From: Fistulifera solaris
Taxonomy: Eukaryota > Bacillariophyta > Bacillariophyceae > Naviculales > Stauroneidaceae
Assembly: GCA_030295235.1 (NCBI GenBank)
Contig: AP026135.1
Location: 1,164,001-1,228,000, forward strand
DNA: 64,000 bases
Direction of reading: 5' to 3'
Made by a program: the position numbers and the translations under genes. The notes below the pieces were generated by a model, which saw nothing but the letters and a program-made list of their open reading frames with translations, was not told the DNA's origin and did not search any database. Shown piece after piece: positions 8,157 to 18,131 of the stretch (within the stretch, counting starts at the first letter, position 1; every line of letters starts with the position of its first letter).

Positions 8157-10335
8157 ATGAGCTACAACAACAACAACAACAACAACAACAAGCGCAACAA
8201 TTCGCACGATAATAGCAAACGCCGTTGCATCGGAGGCATTCGTTCGTCTCCTCGCTATCCAGCGGCGACCGCGCACTTGACCGCAACTGCGGAAGGGATC
8301 CACAAACTGGTCGAGCATGATTTTCCTCTACTAGTATGGTTGTTGTCATCTTCTACAACGTCTTTGCAAGATCGCATTTACGATGGAAAAGAAACACTAT
8401 GCGTAGAATTACTTCCATCCGTACAACGACAAATACAACAATCTCTCGAACGATCCGACGATATTCCTCTCATTCGTATTCACGGCATTCTCGAACGACC
8501 CCATCAAGCACCGAATATTGTATTAGCATCTGCTGAATACGTACGATTTGCTCATGATCACGAAGTCAATCCCATTCGATCACATAGCGCAACTTGTACG
8601 TCGCGATCCTTTACGCCCGATCCGAAGGTGGGAGGATTTACGCCCGTCTTTTTACAACAATGGGCGCCTTTCTTGTCGAATGAGGAACTAGCGGGAATCG
8701 CTACAACTACTTCGAATTGTAAATTGGAGACGCAACAACCTATTTTGAACTTCTTTCAACAACATGCGGCACGGCAAACATTGCAACGACAACAGCAACA
8801 GACGCATAGTATCCTTCATTCCGTGAATCACGACGATGACCAAAACAACAACGACTCTGACCACAGCACCGCAACAGCTTCGTCACAGCAACAAGTCTAT
8901 TGGAAGGCACTAAAGGACTTTCAGCAAACGCAAATGGACAAACAATCGGCCAGTCTCACTTCCAATGTGGGACGAGAAACGGCGGCGGTGGCAGAAAAGG
9001 TCGTGGCACAACATCGCAAAGCACTCGAGCAAGCGTTACTAGACGAAACAACAGCACTGACACCGCAGCTGTTGATGCAGTGGCATGCCATCCTGTTGCA
9101 AGGACTACATGCACAAGCGGGGCAGTACCGAACCAAGACCGTCAAAGTCGGCTTGACGCAATTTCAAAGTCCCACCAATGTCATGCACGACATGGAAACC
9201 GCTTGTCACATACTGGAAACAGTACTGCGTCCCCGCTTACTTCATCAACCCCAGACGGCCGTGACCTTTGCGGCCGCCGTCTTCATGGCCATTGTGGATG
9301 TCCATCCCTTTGCGGATGGCAATGGTCGTTTGGCACGCATTGCGTTGAATTGGGCCGCTCGTGTTGCCGGTTTCCCCATTTCGATTCATTGGTGTGCAAC
9401 GCCGCAGCAGCGGCACGAGTATTCGCAGGCGATTATGAATACCCGCCGTAATTTACATTTTCAAGCGTATGGTGATGTCCACAAAGAGCAACTATTGGAG
9501 GCCTATCAGACCTTTGGAGCATTCCGGCCGCTGGTGCAATGGATTGTACAACGCTGGAATAAAACGATAGCGGAATGGGAGAATGTGATGCGCGAGAAGT
9601 CAGCGCACGCGCAAGAACAAGACGAAGCGCGTGCGGCGCGTCGGGTCCGGGAGGCGTGCGGCGGCGGGATCGTGTTTGATTTGTTTGGACGATTCTCCCA
9701 ATATTTCGACGTTGTGTTGTGGGAAAGCCGTACATTTGAATTGTATGGCGGAATGGTTGGCCCAACAGAATACGTGTCCGCAATGCCGGAATGAACTGCC
9801 GGCCTTGTCGCGGCCGCCCAATACCAATAACGGCAATGCTCGAGCGATCAATGATACGGAATCCGTGGCAAATGACGACGGTGATACGAATAGTATCGAG
9901 GAAGAACCGGGATTTTGGCAACAGATAGTAATTGACCAAATTGCCCAACACATTCAAAACAGCAATAACAACAACGTCAACAACGGTAACAATAACAACA
10001 ACCAGAATGACACAGAAAGCACAAACTCAACCGAAGACACCCAAGAGGCAGACGATAATGATACATCGGTGGCGAGCGGCAACGGCATAATACCGGAAGG
10101 AAGTGAGACGATGGAGTATTTCCGATCGATCTACGGACCGGACTTCAATCCGAACGACACAGACGACACGAACGACACAACCGAGAGTGGCCATCGTCCA
10201 CCCACGCCGCCTCCGTTTTGTTCATACAACCAGTGCAACAATCGCTCCGCTCGGGATTGCGCGAATGACGCGTGCGGTAAATGTTGTGTCACCTGGGGAC
10301 AATATGGTTGTCAGCGACACAATACGTCGTACTAG
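8157..10335 (+). CDS. Fic-domain protein with C-terminal RING and Cys-rich domain
   Basis: Starts at the ATG at 8157, then a poly-Asn tract encoded by AAC repeats. The Fic core lies at ~300-480: AGQYRTKTVKVG, then the catalytic HPFADGNGRLAR with His at ~383. Fic enzymes usually transfer AMP from ATP to target hydroxyls. TATAEG at 42-47 fits the [S/T]xxxE[G/N] inhibitory pattern, but it is much farther from the active site than in FICD, so it may be chance. A charged helix leads to a RING-like finger (CLICLDD, CCGKAVHLNC, CPQC), an Asn/Asp/Thr-rich linker and a last Cys cluster (CGKCCVTWGQYGCQRH). The RING frame is offset by one base near 9665. It has no ATG of its own before the finger, and its upstream frame is closed at 9586, so I read one gene. 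Confidence 0.75.
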
Positions 10336-11178
10336 AAATCAGATATTTTGATCAAATAAAGGGATTTCACTTCTTGCTTTTTTTTATAAGAATCGAGTTA
10401 TGTTCCTTTTTGTTTTAGCCAACAGTCTCGAGACCGAACTGTAGCTAGCACCTACTGCGAAAAAGGATGGTTTGGCTTCTGAACAGACTTTCGAGATGGC
10501 TCTAAACAGTATCAAGGGAAATGATCTTTCAAGTTTTGGGCTGAGATTGGAACATTACATGTACCGTATTGTTCGCAAATCCAAAGGGGACCGATGCACA
10601 TGTTTCGAAGTTTTAGAACGATTGATTTTAGAAAGGAAGAATATCTACACGAAAATGCGCCTATCTGCTAGTAAAATGCACCACTCCGAACGATCATCCG
10701 GGGTTATGCTTTTCAACGTTGCTCTTGAGCCATAGTTGATACTGGCATGTAGCTCTGATTGGATTTCAGTCATGAACCGCAAGGATTGCTACTCCGTTTT
10801 TCACTTGTTTATGACCAAAATACTGTTCTCCACATACCGGTTTACAATGTACCGGTACTCGGGCGTCACTCTAGAGAGTCACAAGCAACAACTCAAAAAT
10901 GTTTTTTCGTTTGAGACACGGCAAACGGATCGAACATCGATCGCAAACATCCATTCGCATTGCCCTGTCATTAAGTTCGATTGTACATCACGAAAGCATT
11001 ATACTCCGTATAGCAATTTTATTATTCCTTCTCATTTTCTCTTTATCCTTTGTTACCTCGCATATCTCTCTCGTCGAAGAGACAGTCGTCTTTTCGTCGT
11101 CTTCTCCTCATTGACAGTTGCAATTCTTTGAAGCATTCTTATTGTTCGATTTCCTGTCGTTACGAATCATCATTATCC
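10336..11178. other. Intergenic stretch, no gene seen
   Basis: Between the Fic-RING gene and the START-like gene, both on the plus strand. It contains poly-T after 10376, consistent with 3' sequence of the left gene, and TACCGGT strings near 10837-10857. Short frames open here (for example 10472-10735, 87 residues) show no family features. Confidence 0.4.
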
Positions 11179-12397
11179 ATGTTGGAAGGATTGAAAGATA
11201 AAGCTGAAGGAGAGCAAGTCCTTCTTAACAAGCGCGCTTCGCTACAAAGTACATTTGTTGATTCTGATTCTGCCGACGAAGATGATGATGCTCAAGAAGA
11301 AGGAGAACGTACTGAAGAAGTGATAGAACGGGTTACACAGGACGATGACATTCCGCTTCTTCAGCGAGTCGAAGCATTGTATCAGGAAGAGAAACTACTT
11401 GAAGCGGCTCGTCTGCTGCGAACCTTTCTTCAAGAGGAAAGCAAGTCTTTTCATCATTTGAATGCACGATACCGAGACATTCTCACCGAGGCCCACGAGA
11501 TGGAAAACGCACTTGCGGATATTGTGGGTCCACCCAGTGATCAGTGGGACCGTCAAAGTAGTTCGTCATCGAGCGGTGGCAAATACCGTCGTCCAACCGT
11601 CATTTACACAAAGTTCGATCCAGATTGGAAGTTAACATGCCGGATTGAAACGCCGATTGAAGCGAGTTTGTTGGTACCACTCTTGTCCGTCTTGAATGAG
11701 ACGGACTTGTACGATACCTGGATCCCTTCGTGGCGTTTTCCAAAAGTTGGGGTCTCACAGTCTCAGAAACTGCACCACAGTGGGAAAGCAAATCAGTTGG
11801 TCCAAATCGTGTGTGACGTACCTTGGCCCTTGCGGACAAGGGAAGTGATAGTACAAGCCACGGCGGTAGATGAAATTGATGAACGCGGGTATATTGTCAT
11901 TCGATTGAATACACTTAACGAGCAACAGCAACAGCAACATCCGGCGGTGCACGAAAAAGATCCAGAGCTGGTGCGAGTGGACTTTGATGGAGCTATACTT
12001 TTTCGCGGGTGCCCCCTGGATCACGAATTGCGAAAGAATTTAGACCCAAACGACCCGTTATCACAAGACCCACTTGTTCTGGTTTCGTTTAAAATGTATG
12101 TATGCTTGGTAAGCTTTAGTGTCACTTTGAATCTCATTCCTCTCATAATATGCGTTCGGTCTTGCTTCCTCCTCTTACTCTACTAGGTTCTTGGATTCCA
12201 AGTTTACCGCCGTCCCCACCAGTTTGGTCAATTTTTGCACCAAGACCGTCATTGGATCTATGTGGAACATGTTTTTAAAAGTGGCGGAGGATGTACGTGA
12301 TGGCACGCGACCAGAACATGCCAAAATCATTGCCGACAAAGCAACTCTATACAAGTGGATTGAACAACGAAGTCAAATCATGTTGGAACAGCTTTAA
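11179..12397 (+). CDS. START-like lipid-binding domain protein (spliced)
   Basis: Exons 11179-12095 and 12187-12397 give 375 residues. The N-terminal ~60 residues are acidic (DSDSADEDDDAQEEGERTEE). A helical segment follows (VEALYQEEKLLEAARLLRTFL). The START/Bet v1-like region runs from ~150 to the end: WKLTCRIETPIEASLL, LYDTWIPSWRFPKVG, VCDVPWPLRTREVIVQ, and after splicing KMFLDSKFTAVPTSLVNFCTK. Such domains hold a single lipid or other hydrophobic ligand. The 91-bp intron (GTATGT to CTACTAG) splits the ATG codon of KMFLD. Frame and family fit make the join convincing. Ligand and location are unknown; there is no signal peptide from this start. Confidence 0.8.
12096..12186 (+). other. Intron of the START-like gene
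   Basis: 91 bp, GTATGT donor and CTACTAG acceptor. Removing it restores START-domain homology. Confidence 0.85.
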
Positions 12398-12646
12398 GGG
12401 GATGTTTTTGCCGGATTTTTATGATCGGTAACGGCGACTTAAACCAAGAGGGTGAGAGGTGTACCATGAAACCGTAAAGGGTCGTGCCGGGCCATCTCTT
12501 CTGTGCAGCCGGTTTACCACAAAAACAAGGCATGCTGCATGGTCTTTTACCCATTTATCCATAATGCTTAAAATGAAATAAAACCATCCTCGCCTTCTAT
12601 CTCTTCTGTTTCCTTTGACTCTTCAATTGTATTTATGGTTGCCGTT

Positions 12647-13573
12647 TCAGCGTTGAGTTTCACTCCTTGCTTGGATACCTTTTTTCGCAACAGCGCGAGA
12701 CGGATCGGATCCTCTCTGCGCAATGTCAAAAGGTGTTCTACCCCCTCGGCGTCGATGTGCATGTCGAATGGCTGCATCAGCAGCTCCTTGAAACCAAGCA
12801 TCTTTCAACCCTGTCACGGTCGTAATCATGTGGAGGACGTCGGTATACGAATGCAAGGCCAATTCTCCGTCGATTGGGTCGCTGTCTGAATTTGTAGTAG
12901 TACTAGCAGTAGGTCCAGAACTGAACAAAAGATAAGGTCGCGACACACCGAGACACGCCAACTCCAATTCTCTACACGCTTGCACAAAATGCGGTCGCAA
13001 TGATTGCTGTAGAATAGCAGCAGCATAGGGAATTTCCAAGACAGCTCCGCGTGCGAACAAGGCCCGCAGATCGTTGGATCCTATGGAATACGGCAATCCA
13101 CCACGCACAGATGCATAATCCAAGGTCACAATATCAGTATGTGAGGACAAACACGCCTGTCGAAACGTGGCGGCGTTGCGTGGTGCCACAGATAGAAGAT
13201 CATACTCTTGTATCCACGAGGAATTTGTTGAAGAAGAAAACAAGAAGGCCACTTCTGAAACACTTTCGACAACAACGTGAAGTCGTCGTTGACACTTAGT
13301 CAACGTTGTGCGTGAATTGCTGTCGTTACATGGAAACCAGGAATCGGGAATTACCTGACCAGCCTCATGTTTTTGAGAAGCGCCGAAGACAGTATGCGTA
13401 AGAGCCATGGAATGATATCCAACGGATTGCAAGCGGTCGGAAATGGAACGGATTTGCAAGGCAATGGGCGGTTTCGAAGGCAATGGAACGAATAAATCAT
13501 GTCTTGCAGAGGACGTAGCCGAGGTAACAAAATAGTGTTTGCGCTTGCGATTTGGTCCTTTCTTCCTGTTCAT
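12647..13573 (-). CDS. RNase P/MRP subunit Rpp30 (RPP1 family)
   Basis: A protein subunit of ribonuclease P and RNase MRP, acting in tRNA 5' maturation and rRNA processing. The 308-residue frame starts at the ATG at 13573 and has the PHP-like barrel pattern of the family: HDLFVPLP, LQSVGYHSMALTHTV, EYDLLSVAPRNAATFRQAC, DIVTLDYASVRGGLPY, RGAVLEIPYAAAI and a late VTGLKDAW. The tail RTPFDIAQRG resembles the end of Rpp30. A different frame just downstream (to 12568) encodes an acidic Lys/Glu tail ending EGEDGFISF and could be the true C-terminus if one base is miscalled near 12740. The N-terminus is basic (MNRKKGPNRKRK), fitting a nuclear protein. Confidence 0.83.
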   Translation of the reverse strand: MNRKKGPNRKRKHYFVTSATSSARHDLFVPLPSKPPIALQIRSISDRLQSVGYHSMALTHTVFGASQKHEAGQVIPDSWFPCNDSNSRTTLTKCQRRLHVVVESVSEVAFLFSSSTNSSWIQEYDLLSVAPRNAATFRQACLSSHTDIVTLDYASVRGGLPYSIGSNDLRALFARGAVLEIPYAAAILQQSLRPHFVQACRELELACLGVSRPYLLFSSGPTASTTTNSDSDPIDGELALHSYTDVLHMITTVTGLKDAWFQGAADAAIRHAHRRRGGRTPFDIAQRGSDPSRAVAKKGIQARSETQR

Positions 13574-14761
13574 ATTGTTGCTTGGATATGGTAATGAATA
13601 TAAATCGATTGTAACTTATCCTATTGTTAGAAACTACACCGGGAGAAATTATGACAATCGCGCAGCCAAATTATTACGGAGTGTTAAAACTGTTGGAAGT
13701 TGCTGGCGACGACAGACGGACAAACTCGAAACGGGAAGGGATGCTGGTTTCATCGTTAACGATGCTCGCATTACTCATATATATATATAAAATTCATGAA
13801 TTTCTTGATGTTCCCTACTCAAACCGTAACCTCATAAGTCGTAGAAGCAGGAATCTTAATCGACCAAGCGATTAGGAGTCGTTATCACTACCAGTACTTG
13901 GTCGTCGTTTTTCAAGTTGGTAGTTGGTGCATCACTACTTTGTATGGTAATCTCACACAAAGCTGTATTGCTACGAAAACAAGCTTGACGTGAACACTTT
14001 GCAAAGCTGCAGCTCATGCACTACATCACGATGAAGCTCCACGCTCCACCTCTTTAATCCCTGCTTCGTCTTCCATGTTGGAACTTCCAAGTGCAATAAG
14101 AGTAATCTTGATTTTTAATCTTTTTAGACTCTCTCGCTCTTGTACAGTAGAGCTTTTGAGAGACCCGCTTTGTCGTTGCTTTTGGTACCGGTACCGTACC
14201 CATTAGTTCAAAGTTCAATGCTCAATGCTCGATGCGCAGCAACAGTCCCGGTGTAGAAGTAGTTTCAAGTTGGACGCTGTGATTTTGATCGCTGCTTGAT
14301 GATTTCTGATTATTTCTGATCACTGATCACCGACTGCCGACTCTAGTGAGAACCAAGATGTCCATGATCCAGGATCGCGCCAGACTTAAGTACTTTATTC
14401 GTGAGTGACTTTGTATTTCTTCGTTTTTGATTCTCATTTCTCCCATTTACTGTAATGTCAATTGTACTCATCGAATAAGAAATGTCTTTCCCCGAAGTTT
14501 GCTATAGCCGTTATGAAGTAAAGACGAAGTCGCAGCCTACAGCAATAATTGAAGCGTTCGAGTTCTCTACTGTTCCTTAAGTTCATCAATCTTGCATCTT
14601 GCATTCGTGATCATGACCATCATACTTTTCGCTGGTCGAAAAGCGCAAACTACTTTTTCTGTCCTTGATGTAATTAACCAGTGTCAGAAGTCAGAAATGA
14701 TTTTGACTACCTTTTCACAAATCGTTTGATCCGCTTACACGAAGTAATATCAAACGGCAAC
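13574..14761. other. Intergenic stretch, no gene seen
   Basis: 1.2 kb between Rpp30 and the first secreted 8-Cys gene, which diverge. It contains an AT dinucleotide run near 13776-13788, GGTACCGGTACCG near 14185, and redundant TTCTGATTATTTCTGATCACTGATCACC near 14305 (in pieces). No gene seen. Confidence 0.4.
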
Positions 14762-15313
14762 ATGAAGCTCTTGCTAATCAGTTTGCTATCCGTTCTCTCT
14801 TTCGCCCACGGCCAACTGGATGGAGAATTGTTTGCACCGGCGGAGCCGCCCGAGATGGTCGTCTACTATGTAAATTGGCAAGCTCCATCCACTGTCTGCA
14901 ATGAAACCGAACTTGCGTACATTGACAACAAGATGCTCCCCGACCTGGACATGACTTTAGTGCAAAACAACTTTGAGACGCCGGCGTGGGAAGTTCCCTC
15001 CACCTTGACGCGACGTGAACTTCAAAATGGCAATGCGAATCCCAACAACAATGGCAAAGCAAACAACTGCGACTTTTGCCGACGTTATTACCCTCGCAGT
15101 CTTTGCAATGTAATGTACAACTGCAGAAATCGTCGTGAGCTTCGTGGGGCTGCAGAAGAAAAGCGTGAACTGCAAACTCATGAAGAACTTCAAGCCGAAC
15201 TTCTTAGTGCTTGCAGGAACAGCATCATGGAGCTCTTATACAGCCGACAAATCAGCCGTAATTGCAAGCGAGCCATTCGATGGGCGCGATGCTATGTCCA
15301 AATTATGGAGTAA
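14762..15313 (+). CDS. Secreted 8-cysteine protein, family member 1
   Basis: 183 residues from the ATG at 14762. A signal peptide (MKLLLISLLSVLSFAHG) is followed by QL. The first region has PPEMVVYYVNWQA, one Cys, then NKMLPDLDMTL and NNFETPAWEV. An RRxL site (TRRELQ) precedes the Cys-rich second region: NCDFCRRYYPRSLCNVMYNC, then RRELR and three more Cys near the C-terminus. All eight mature Cys align with three other genes here (24693-25181, 26863-27435, 30047-30535), which suggests four disulfides. I do not recognise the family. It is probably exported to the cell surface or outside. It is the only copy on the plus strand and lies ~9 kb from the rest. Confidence 0.85.
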   Translation: MKLLLISLLSVLSFAHGQLDGELFAPAEPPEMVVYYVNWQAPSTVCNETELAYIDNKMLPDLDMTLVQNNFETPAWEVPSTLTRRELQNGNANPNNNGKANNCDFCRRYYPRSLCNVMYNCRNRRELRGAAEEKRELQTHEELQAELLSACRNSIMELLYSRQISRNCKRAIRWARCYVQIME

Positions 15314-15898
15314 TGATTGGGTCCAACAAATCGAATGGACCGAAACGTCTCTCTCTTTCCTCTTGCAAAACGCCTCATTACTGACGAGGGGCACCGTTAA
15401 TAACTATGTATATGAATGACTTAGATCTCCATATTAATCATTGTCGGCTTAAGGGATTCTACGCGATGAGTTGTTGACCTTTCTGTTCAATCATGAAAAT
15501 ATATTTCGTCGGCGACTTTTGCCTCTGTAATGTCTCGTGCGCGCTTATTGACATAGTGCTCGCTCCTCATTGCATTGATCACGCTTTTCCCGTCTCTTCT
15601 ACAGTGGCGCATCCCAAGGCATTGTTGTCTCCCTATTGTCGATCATCTCGCATCGCATGTCCACCACCTTAGGATGCAATAAAGAATTAGTAGGGATCAG
15701 GGATTCCAGTGTCGTTTTTAGTCACGATAAGACATGATCTTACAGTAGTGCAGCAAGTACTTTCGAAAACTCCATTCAACCGCACGAAAAGCGAAAAGCC
15801 ACTTCTTCGTGTTCGGGCTTTTGCACTTCACAACCTAAACACGACAATACCTGGTATGCTTTTTATTATTCATTCATGACAATTAGATTAGAAGTCGA
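15314..15898. other. Intergenic stretch, no gene seen
   Basis: About 585 bp between secreted-family member 1 and the CXXC-SET gene, both on the plus strand. No recognised element. Confidence 0.4.
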
Positions 15899-18098
15899 AT
15901 GCCGAAACGATTGAATCGAAGACGCAACATCGGCAATCCACAAGCAACAGGCTATCGTCTTCAAAGAGCCTGTCACACATGTTCGGGATGCCGACGACCG
16001 CCTTGTCATTTGTGTGTCTACTGTCGCGGCTTATTTCAAACAACAAGCCATCAACGAAAATGCCTCTTTCGATTGTGTCTCCATTTTTCATATACCGAAA
16101 AGACGAAAAGGAAACTCGCACTTGCCGCCCAGCGATCCTTTCAATCCTTATCGATGGGCGAACGTTTCTCGGATGATACTAGTAATCATCACTATAGTTC
16201 ACCGGAAGCACAACAATTCTTAAAACAATGTCAAGCAATTCTACTCAGAACACACAAAATCCCCGTAGAGTGCAAGAAATGGCAATTTGATTCATCCTGG
16301 CGTGTTTGGGTTCACAAGAGACAGCTGTGGGGGATCGCCCGTCGTATCTCATCGGATCCGCCGCGCTATAATATTCAATTGTTGGATCCATCGCCGAGAC
16401 CTTCCAACGGCAGCATCATTATTAATAGCAATTACTCGATCCCCCCTCCTCCACAGATTTCGAAGAAGAACACGAGGGAGAATGCTACTCCGAGTAGTAC
16501 AAAGAACGCCTTAATGCTCACAAATGTACCTCCTTACGTGAGTAAATCTACAATGGCATCTTATTTTCATTTATGATACGAAGATCATTTGGCGTATCAT
16601 TGCTTTCTGACAACATCTGACTTTGCACGATTCTTTTTCTTGACAGCTCTTTGAACTCGATTGTCAAGTCCGCTACCTCGAACGAAAGACAAAACCTTCG
16701 TCCGTTGTGAGAGCCATTCCCCAAATCAGTCAACCCTTTCTTCACGCTTGGCGAAGGTCTTCGGGAAATATCATTCAAATCCAAGGTACATGGACGGGAG
16801 AACATTGCGAGGATACGCAACAATACAAGATCAAAGTAAAGCATGCGGCAATTCAACCGACTCGGCTGAACCAAGACGAACAAATAGATGGAGAGAAGAC
16901 GATCGAATCGTTTCCACTAAATTCGTTTTGGGTGACATTGGATGATTTACAAGCGGGATATTTTTGTGCCATGGCGTCAGAGTCGACGGTACCCATTACT
17001 GATACAAACGACAGCCCACCGTTCTTCATTCAATACAAAGTTCCCCGCATGAAGTTCACAATGCAACAGGAACCGCTGTTACCACGAGTGTCGTTTGTAT
17101 ACGAGGATCGGTTCCACATCGAACTGCAAGTACTTCCTTCAAAACAAGCACCCCATGCGGGGTATGGCTTGTTCGCATACGTGAATACAATTGACGACAA
17201 TGATGACAGTAACCTCCCGAAATTGTCGACTGTAGAAATACCGCCGGGAGTATTGATTGATTTGGGTGTCTATGGCCCGCTACGCCCCGAAGATCGAAAG
17301 CCATGGCCGGCAAGGCTACTCAAAAGTTTCATCTATAGCTATCACTGTGGCTCATGGTTCTTCGAGACTTCCAAGGAGGACGATGCTGTTTTTGATATGA
17401 CGGATGACGCTACAGGACAATTGCACGAATTAGCCCGAAGAAATGTTCTGATGTACGCCAATGAAACGTCAGGATTGGAGCAAGATATCCAGTCGTTGTG
17501 GCCAATTTATGACCCTGAAGGTGCCGTTCACTTTTATCTGGGCCACCCGGATCCAGACCAAGGGCCGTTGTTACTACCCATCGGATCCCCTGTGGAGCTG
17601 CTGGTGGATTATGGAGCGCAATATGAACAAGAACGCGTGCGTAAAAATTACCCCCGTGTTACGGGAAACCACCTTCAGCACATTCAAGAGTGCTTGGCGG
17701 AAGAAGATCAAGCCATTCTACAAGATTTACAGGAATTGTCGTTGGAGGAAATGGAAGGTGACGCTATTCCCTTCTTGAAACATCTAGTTCAAGAGTGGGG
17801 AGTCATAGCCAGCGCCAGCGGACAATGCCACAAGTCGCTGCTGCTGGAACGAGCACTGATCGTGACTCTGATTCTTATACATAACCATCGCGGGAAAAAT
17901 GTTTTGTCGGAAAGCAATCTTAATTCCTTACGTACAATTCTGTCGAATCTGTGTTCATGGTTTCCTTCTGATCAGCACATAAAAAGTTACATGACATCGA
18001 ATGTTGCTTATCAAGAATTGCTTCGACGTATTTTGGGCGATTACGATTGGAATAGCATTCCGGCTCTGTTGTTTCGACGGGCCATTGTGGCGCTATAA
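15899..18098 (+). CDS. CXXC zinc-finger and SET-like chromatin protein (spliced)
   Basis: Exons 15899-16537 and 16647-18098 give 696 residues. A CXXC-type finger sits at ~25-64: CHTCSGC, then CHLCVYC, then RKCLFRLC. This is the arrangement that binds unmethylated CpG in MLL, CFP1 and DNMT1. The C-terminal half carries SET-like parts: a GYGLFA start near 384, ANETSG near 485 and VELLVDYGAQYEQERVRKNY near 530, followed by a helical tail. SET domains methylate protein lysines using S-adenosylmethionine. The classical NHxxxPN asparagine motif is not obvious, so activity is uncertain. It converges on ALG6, leaving only 33 bp between stops. Confidence 0.72.
16538..16646 (+). other. Intron of the CXXC-SET gene
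   Basis: 109 bp, GTGAGT donor and TTGACAG acceptor, phase 0. Both flanking exons stay open in matching phase. Confidence 0.8.
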
Positions 18099-18131
18099 AT
18101 CGAAATATCAATAATAGCGCCTTGACTTTAA

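Noticed and set aside
9586-9794. Programmed frameshift or separate RING gene after the Fic domain
   Set aside because: There is no slippery heptamer plus structure that I can support, no ATG in the RING frame, and single-base frame changes are common elsewhere in this window, so an assembly indel is simpler.
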